Shown here one piece after another: positions 13,555-17,529 of a stretch of DNA of 17,529 nt; position 1 is the stretch's first letter; every line of letters starts with the position of its first letter. The notes beneath the pieces are model-generated. The model was not told the DNA's origin. It worked only from the letters and a program-made list of their open reading frames with translations, and made no database searches. A program made the translations under genes and the position numbers. Source of the DNA: Parvibaculum sp040882025 (GTDB lineage: Bacteria > Pseudomonadota > Alphaproteobacteria > Parvibaculales > Parvibaculaceae); contig NZ_JBBECC010000150.1 in the NCBI RefSeq assembly GCF_040882025.1, forward strand, positions 1-17,529, in the 5' to 3' direction.

Positions 13555-14037
13555 TTGAACATCAGACCGGCAAACGAAAAAGACGACGATGCCCTGTGGG
13601 CGATCATGGAGCCCGTGATCCGCGCGGGCGAGACCTATCCCCTGCCCCGCGACCTCGACCGGGCGGGCGCGCTCGCCTATTGGCGAGCGGGCGGCAACAC
13701 GGTTTTCGTGAGCGAGGACGAGGGCGGCGTTTCGGGCAGCTATTATCTGCGCGCCAATACCGGCGGCGGCGGCGCGCATGTCGCCAATTGCGGCTACATG
13801 GTCGCGCCGCAAGCGCGCGGGCGCGGCGTGGCGCGGGCGATGTGCCTGCATTCGCTCAGGGAAGCAAAGGCGCGCGGCTTTCGCGCCATGCAGTTCAATC
13901 TCGTGATCTCGACCAATGAGACGGCTGTGCATCTGTGGCAATCATGCGGGTTCGAGATCGTCGGGCGGCTGCCGGAGGCTTTCGCGCATCCCGTGGAGGG
14001 GTTTGTCGATGCGCTGGTGATGTACCGGATGGTTTGA
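13555..14037 (+). CDS. GNAT-family N-acetyltransferase
   Basis: 160 residues from TTG 13555 (NIRPANEKDDDALWAIMEPV), the usual beginning of this family; starting at ATG 13540 would add MEEAY. It transfers an acetyl group from acetyl-CoA to an unknown amine. The acetyl-CoA loop is QARGRGVA (86-93), preceded by the beta-bulge strand VANCGYMVAP and followed by FRAMQFNLVISTNETAVHLWQSCGFEIVGRLPEAF, the typical end of L-amino-acid N-acyltransferase-like GNATs. FDxxLMYRMV-type ending (GFVDALVMYRMV) agrees. The gene is divergent from SIMPL and converges on the phosphatase gene, so it is an insertion relative to the conserved operon. Confidence 0.88.
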   Translation: MNIRPANEKDDDALWAIMEPVIRAGETYPLPRDLDRAGALAYWRAGGNTVFVSEDEGGVSGSYYLRANTGGGGAHVANCGYMVAPQARGRGVARAMCLHSLREAKARGFRAMQFNLVISTNETAVHLWQSCGFEIVGRLPEAFAHPVEGFVDALVMYRMV

Positions 14038-14111
14038 GTACGGAGGGGTTTTGCGTTGGCGCTCCCCTCACCCTTCCCACCTACGCGGCCAACGCCGCTT
14101 CGGTGGGCCCC

Positions 14112-14138
14112 TTCCCTCTGCCCGGAGGGGAGAGGGAA
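14112..14138. repeat. GC-rich hairpin repeat between convergent genes
   Basis: Stem TTCCCTCT/AGAGGGAA (14112-14119 and 14131-14138) with an 11-base loop, in the 108-bp gap between the GNAT and phosphatase genes. On the plus strand it is followed by AAAA; on the minus strand the hairpin is preceded by TTTT. The neighbouring 14064-14110 is also pyrimidine-rich (CCCCTCACCCTTCCCACC). It belongs loosely with the hairpins at 11717 and 16554. Confidence 0.45.
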
Positions 14139-14145
14139 AAATGAA

Positions 14146-14634
14146 CTACCCTGCCGCACTTTCCTTGCGGGGGAAGCGGGTTTCGATCAGGCGGTGGAGC
14201 TGGTTGCGGAGTTCGCGGTAGGCGGCCAGGCGGCGGTCGCGGTTGCCGCCGGTGGGTGAGGCGAGCGGATCGTCGATCGCCCAGAATTCGATTTCGGTGG
14301 CCGATGTTCGCGTCAGCTCTTCGGCCTTGTCACGCGCTTCGGGTGTCAGGGCGACGATGAGGTCGAAGCTCGTTTCCTCCAGATCGTCGAAGCCCTTGGG
14401 TCCGCCCGCCGGCGGCGCCATGCCGTCTTCGCGCAGCACTTCGGCTGTGAAGGGGTCGGGCTCCTCGGCGGGGCGGACGCCGGCGGAATCGACGAAAATG
14501 CGGCTTCCGTGAAGCTTTTTCAGGATCGCTTCTGCCATGGTCGAGCGGATCGAATTGAGATTGCAGGCAAAAAGCACGGATGCTGGCATGGCCGCCTTGC
14601 GCTCGGGTTTTGCTCTTCCGGTCGCCATCGTCAT
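14146..14634 (-). CDS. Low-molecular-weight protein tyrosine phosphatase / ArsC-like
   Basis: 162 residues. The phosphate-binding loop is C24-NLNSI-R30-S (C-x5-R-S), and the general acid motif is DDP (121-123), both of the LMW-PTP/arsenate reductase fold. The sequence between (FVDSAGVRPAEEPDPFTAEV, GFDDLEETSFDLIVALTPEA) follows the family. It could dephosphorylate tyrosine phosphate or reduce arsenate; the CNLNSIRS loop variant is characteristic of the copy that sits next to UPF0262 in alphaproteobacteria, whose substrate is not established. The ATG at 14634 overlaps the UPF0262 stop (ATGA), which favours it over the ATG 15 codons later, although the domain itself starts near residue 16. Confidence 0.88.
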   Translation of the reverse strand: MTMATGRAKPERKAAMPASVLFACNLNSIRSTMAEAILKKLHGSRIFVDSAGVRPAEEPDPFTAEVLREDGMAPPAGGPKGFDDLEETSFDLIVALTPEARDKAEELTRTSATEIEFWAIDDPLASPTGGNRDRRLAAYRELRNQLHRLIETRFPRKESAAG

Positions 14635-15155
14635 CCCTTGATATGAAGTACACAGATCAATGTGAAAAGGCGGCGGGCGGTGTCGAAATCCATATCGATC
14701 TTGCCGGCGAGACGCTCCTTCAGCAGTTCGGAACCTTCGTTGTGGAGACCGCGGCGGCCCATGTCGATCGCCTCGATCTGGGCAGGCGCGGCCGTCTTGA
14801 TCGCGTCGTAGTAGCTTTCGCAGATCATGAAGTAGTCCTTCACGATGCGGCGGAACGGCGTCAGCGAGAGCAGGACCTTGCCGTGCGGTTCGGCGCTTTC
14901 GAGACGGATGTCGAAGACGAGGCGGTTGTCCTCGATGGCGAGATGCAGCAGGTAGGGGCCGCCATCGCTGCCGACCGGCGCGAAGACGTTTTCCTCCAGG
15001 AGATCGAAGATCGCCACTTTCCGCTCATGCTCGACATCCGGACTGCGGCGCACGACCGTATGCTCGTCGAGAACGAGATCGACAATGCGGAAGGCCGCGC
15101 CTTCGGGAGGCGCGGGGCTCGTTTCGCTTCCATCGCTGGCGCTTTGGTCGGGCAT
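14631..15155 (-). CDS. UPF0262 family protein
   Basis: 174 residues. A disordered start (MPDQSASDGSETSPAPPEG) is followed by the conserved UPF0262 core: RIVDLVLDEHTVVRRSPDVE, HERKVAIFDLLEENVFAP, LHLAIEDNRLVFDIR, LTPFRRIVKDYFMICESYYDAI and AIDMGRRGLHNEGSELLKERLAGKI. The family is almost confined to alphaproteobacteria and always small; its function is unknown. It lies 46 bases after hisD and overlaps the phosphatase gene by 4 nt, an arrangement that is conserved and suggests a joint role with the phosphatase, which is inference. Confidence 0.92.
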   Translation of the reverse strand: MPDQSASDGSETSPAPPEGAAFRIVDLVLDEHTVVRRSPDVEHERKVAIFDLLEENVFAPVGSDGGPYLLHLAIEDNRLVFDIRLESAEPHGKVLLSLTPFRRIVKDYFMICESYYDAIKTAAPAQIEAIDMGRRGLHNEGSELLKERLAGKIDMDFDTARRLFTLICVLHIKG

Positions 15156-15201
15156 GGTGCGGTACTTTACGCCGATTTGGGCGGCGGACGCGAGGGGCGC
15201 G

Positions 15202-16497
15202 TCAGATGTTGAGGCGGATTGCGACCGAGCGGGCGTGGGCGTCGAGGCCTTCGGCTTCGGCGAGTGCGACAGCGGCGGGGCCGATGGCGCGCAGCGCGTC
15301 GGCGTCGCAGCGGACGATCGACGTGCGCTTCATGAAGTCGAGCACATTGAGACCGGAGGAGAAGCGGGCCGAGCGCGCTGTGGGGAGAACGTGGTTCGAG
15401 CCCGCCACATAGTCGCCGATCGCTTCGGGCGTGAAGCGGCCAAGAAAGATCGCGCCGGCATTGGAGACGGCGGCGGCGAGCGGCTCGGGGTCATCCACCG
15501 CGATTTCGAGATGTTCGGGCGCGAGGCGGTCGATCAGCGGCACGGCGCCGGCGAGATTTTCGACGACGATGACGGCGCCGAAATCGGCCCAGCTTTTCGT
15601 CGCCGTGGTTTCGCGCGGCAGGGCCTGCAACTGGCGCGCGACCGCCTGTTCGACGCGGGTTGCGAATTCCGCATCGTCGGTGATCAGGATCGACTGCGCG
15701 CTTTCGTCATGCTCGGCCTGGGAGAGGAGATCGGCGGCGATCCATTCGGGATCGTTCTCGCCATCGGCCAGCACCAGGATTTCGGAGGGACCCGCGATCA
15801 TGTCGATGCCGACCGTGCCGAAGACCTGGCGCTTGGCTTCGGCGACCCAGGCATTGCCGGGGCCGACGATCTTGTCGACGGGCGCGATCGTCGCCGTGCC
15901 GAAGGCAAGCGCGGCAACGGCCTGCGCCCCGCCGACGCGGTAGACCTCGTCGACGCCAGCGATCCCGGCGGCAGCCAGCACCAGCGGATTGACGACACCA
16001 TCGGGCATGGGCACGACCATGACGAGGCGGTTGACGCCGGCGACCCTGGCCGGGATCGCATTCATCAGGACCGAACTCGGATAGTTGGCGGTGCCGCCCG
16101 GCACATAAAGACCGACAGCGGCAACCGGCGTCCAGCGATGGCCGAGCTCGACGCCAGCCTCGTCGGTGAAGCGTTCGTCGGCGGGCTTCTGGCGCGCGTG
16201 ATAGGCCCGGATGCGGGCTGCGGCGGTTTTCAGCGCGTCGAGCGTCTTCGCGTCGCAGGCTTTCGTTGCCGCATCGATGTCGGCTTGCGGGATGGCAAGG
16301 GTTTCCGGCGTCAGCTTTTCGAGGCGGTCGAAGCGCTTCGTGTATTCGATGAGTGCCGCGTCGCCGCGCGCGCGGATATCGGCGATGATTTTCGTCACCA
16401 CATCGGTGACGTCGACGGACGCCTCGCGCTTGCCGGCGAGGAGCGCGGCGAAGGCGGTTTCGAAGTTTGCGTCCTGCGCGTTGAGGCGAATGGGCAT
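15202..16497 (-). CDS. hisD: Histidinol dehydrogenase
   Basis: 431 residues, the normal length. Catalyses the last two steps of histidine synthesis, L-histidinol to L-histidine with two NAD. Zinc ligands are Q260, H263, D362 and H421, and the catalytic pair is E328-H329 (PEHLE). Other signatures are GLYVPGGTANYPSSVLMN (129-146), VYRVGGAQAVAALAFGT, KIVGPGN and GSNHVLPT. The start is the ATG at 16497 with only a weak purine-rich GAGAAA upstream. It is an isolated his gene in the murA-infA block, as usual in alphaproteobacteria. A 100-bp gap with two hairpins separates it from DUF2948, so it may have its own transcription start. Confidence 0.97.
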   Translation of the reverse strand: MPIRLNAQDANFETAFAALLAGKREASVDVTDVVTKIIADIRARGDAALIEYTKRFDRLEKLTPETLAIPQADIDAATKACDAKTLDALKTAAARIRAYHARQKPADERFTDEAGVELGHRWTPVAAVGLYVPGGTANYPSSVLMNAIPARVAGVNRLVMVVPMPDGVVNPLVLAAAGIAGVDEVYRVGGAQAVAALAFGTATIAPVDKIVGPGNAWVAEAKRQVFGTVGIDMIAGPSEILVLADGENDPEWIAADLLSQAEHDESAQSILITDDAEFATRVEQAVARQLQALPRETTATKSWADFGAVIVVENLAGAVPLIDRLAPEHLEIAVDDPEPLAAAVSNAGAIFLGRFTPEAIGDYVAGSNHVLPTARSARFSSGLNVLDFMKRTSIVRCDADALRAIGPAAVALAEAEGLDAHARSVAIRLNI

Positions 16498-16532
16498 TTT
16501 CTCTAGCTCAATTCTGTCGCTTTACCCCTCTC

Positions 16533-16574
16533 CAAACGGGCTTCGCCCGTTTGACCCTCCCTCAAGGGGAGGGT
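16533..16574. repeat. Two adjacent hairpins between DUF2948 and hisD
   Basis: First stem CAAACGGGC/GCCCGTTTG (9 bp, 16533-16541 and 16545-16553, loop TTC). One base later a second stem ACCCTCCC/GGGAGGGT (8 bp, 16554-16561 and 16567-16574). The second shares its stem sequence with the hairpin at 11717-11741. Neither has a T run. They may end or stabilise the upstream DUF2948 message. Confidence 0.6.
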
Positions 16575-16597
16575 GGAAGAGAGAACGTGACTATGAC

Positions 16598-17035
16598 TCA
16601 ATCCAGATCGTGTGCGGGCAGGTTGGGCGTTGCCCAGATGAGCCCGAGATCGGAGAGATGGACCTCGAGCGCCTCGACCTCGAGACGCAACTCGCCGCCG
16701 CCCGAAAAAACAAGGGTGACAATGCCCGATGGGGGGTTCAGTTCCTCGAAGCGGATGGCAAGGAGATTCAGGACACCTTCGGGCTTGTCTTGCGAGATAT
16801 TGCGGGCGCGGACGGCACGCACGTTTTCGAAGTGGAGGCCGGCACGGACGCGTTCATGACTATGGCCGCGCGATGCGCCCGCATCTTCCCAGCGGAAGCG
16901 ATTGACCACCATGGCGAAGCGGCGCGTCGAGGGAAGGAAGGCGAGATCGGCGACTTTCGTCACCGCGTCCTGAAGCGCGGCCGAAATGACGGCGAGATCG
17001 TCCACATCCTCGGCCTGGAGACGCAGGTCGGTCAT
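16598..17035 (-). CDS. DUF2948 family protein
   Basis: 145 residues from the ATG at 17035 (MTDLRLQAEDVDDLAVISAA). The alternative ATG at 17077 lies inside murA and adds an arginine-rich leader. Recognised core: LQDAVTKVADLAFLPSTRRFAMVVNRFRWED, then RVRAGLHFENVRAVRARNI, FEELNPPSGIVTLVFSGGGELRLEVEALEVHLSDLG. This pattern is DUF2948, alphaproteobacterial proteins of unknown function found between murA and hisD. Five bases separate the murA stop from its ATG, and AAGG lies 9 bases upstream (within murA), so it is co-transcribed with murA. Confidence 0.88.
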   Translation of the reverse strand: MTDLRLQAEDVDDLAVISAALQDAVTKVADLAFLPSTRRFAMVVNRFRWEDAGASRGHSHERVRAGLHFENVRAVRARNISQDKPEGVLNLLAIRFEELNPPSGIVTLVFSGGGELRLEVEALEVHLSDLGLIWATPNLPAHDLD

Positions 17036-17039
17036 CGCT

Positions 17040-17529
17040 TCACGCCTTCTCACGCCAGATTTCGGCACCGCAGGCACCGAGTTTCGCCTCGATGCGCTCG
17101 AAGCCGCGATCGAGATGGTAGACGCGGTTGATGGTGGTTTCGCCTTCGGCCGCGAGGCCCGCGATGATGAGCGCGGCGGAAGCGCGCAGGTCGCTCGCCA
17201 TGACGGGTGCGCCCTTCAGTTTTTCGACGCCATGGACCAGCGCCTTGTCACCATGCAGCGAAATGTCGGCACCGAAGCGGGCAAGTTCCTGCACATGCAT
17301 GAAACGGTTTTCGAAAATCGTTTCGGTGATTTCGGATTCACCGTCCGCCGTCGTCATCAACGCCATGAACTGCGCCTGGAGATCGGTCGGAAAGCCGGGG
17401 AAGACCTGCGTCACGACATCGGTCGCCTGCAGACGTTCGCCATTGCGGAAGATGCGCACGGCACCTTGCTCCGCTTCGACACCGGCGCCGGCGGCGCGCA
17501 GCACCGAGAGCGCCGATTCAAAAGTTTCG
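17040..17529 (-). CDS. murA: UDP-N-acetylglucosamine 1-carboxyvinyltransferase (partial, C-terminal)
   Basis: The window holds the last 162 codons; the N-terminus lies beyond position 17529. MurA transfers enolpyruvate from phosphoenolpyruvate to UDP-GlcNAc, the first committed step of peptidoglycan synthesis in the cytoplasm. Visible motifs are FPTDLQAQFMALM (with the catalytic Asp equivalent to E. coli D305), ETIFENRFMHVQELARFGA, VEKLKGAPVMASDLRASAALIIAGLAAEG and YHLDRGFERIEAKL (with the Arg equivalent to R397). The catalytic cysteine region is not in the window. It heads the housekeeping block here and is followed after 4 bases by DUF2948. Confidence 0.96.
   Translation of the reverse strand, partial: ETFESALSVLRAAGAGVEAEQGAVRIFRNGERLQATDVVTQVFPGFPTDLQAQFMALMTTADGESEITETIFENRFMHVQELARFGADISLHGDKALVHGVEKLKGAPVMASDLRASAALIIAGLAAEGETTINRVYHLDRGFERIEAKLGACGAEIWREKA

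Noticed and set aside
15085..16506. 473-codon plus-strand frame
   Set aside because: Exact antisense of hisD, whose full set of zinc and catalytic residues is on the minus strand.

Overview
The window is a GC-rich, densely coded segment of an alphaproteobacterial chromosome. This follows from the gene order murA - DUF2948 - hisD - UPF0262 - low-molecular-weight phosphatase - infA - maf - rng - yacG - tRNA-Phe, a layout typical of Hyphomicrobiales and relatives, and from the DUF3309, entericidin-like and SYLF genes. The species cannot be named from sequence alone.

Region 1 (1-1008): the 3' end of an assimilatory nitrate reductase gene (a BFD-like [2Fe-2S] tail) overlaps cobA by 4 nt. CobA starts the siroheme branch, which supplies the nitrite reductase partner of nitrate assimilation. 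Region 2 (1009-2233) holds a gene-free stretch with CGCAGAGR-type inverted repeats, then three very small genes: a 56-residue helical protein (+), an entericidin-like lipoprotein (-) and a DUF3309 membrane protein (-). Strong hairpins separate them.

Region 3 (2234-7655): one 1476-residue minus-strand protein carries CheB, CheR, PAS, coiled-coil, histidine kinase, two receiver domains and a FixJ/LuxR-type DNA-binding domain. It is followed by a 430-bp gene-free stretch and a plus-strand exported SYLF (Ysc84-like) protein with a clear terminator. Small envelope or stress proteins on both sides of this sensor suggest, as inference only, an envelope or general stress circuit.

Region 4 (7656-17529): the conserved minus-strand housekeeping block, reading from right to left: murA (partial), DUF2948, hisD, UPF0262, phosphatase, infA, maf, rng, yacG and tRNA-Phe. 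Several junctions overlap by 4 nt (ATGA or GTGA). Two blocks interrupt it: a divergent GNAT (+)/SIMPL (-) pair between the phosphatase and infA, and a divergent methyltransferase (+)/HxlR regulator (-) pair between maf and rng. The latter pair shares an intergenic region with a nearly perfect 23-bp palindrome, a good operator candidate. On the 3' side of tRNA-Phe lie TGACAG repeats spaced at multiples close to the DNA helical turn.

No complete new defence system, CRISPR array or transposase is visible. The most interesting items are the fused sensor/transcription factor, the HxlR operator, the tRNA-adjacent phased repeats and the inverted-repeat element after cobA.
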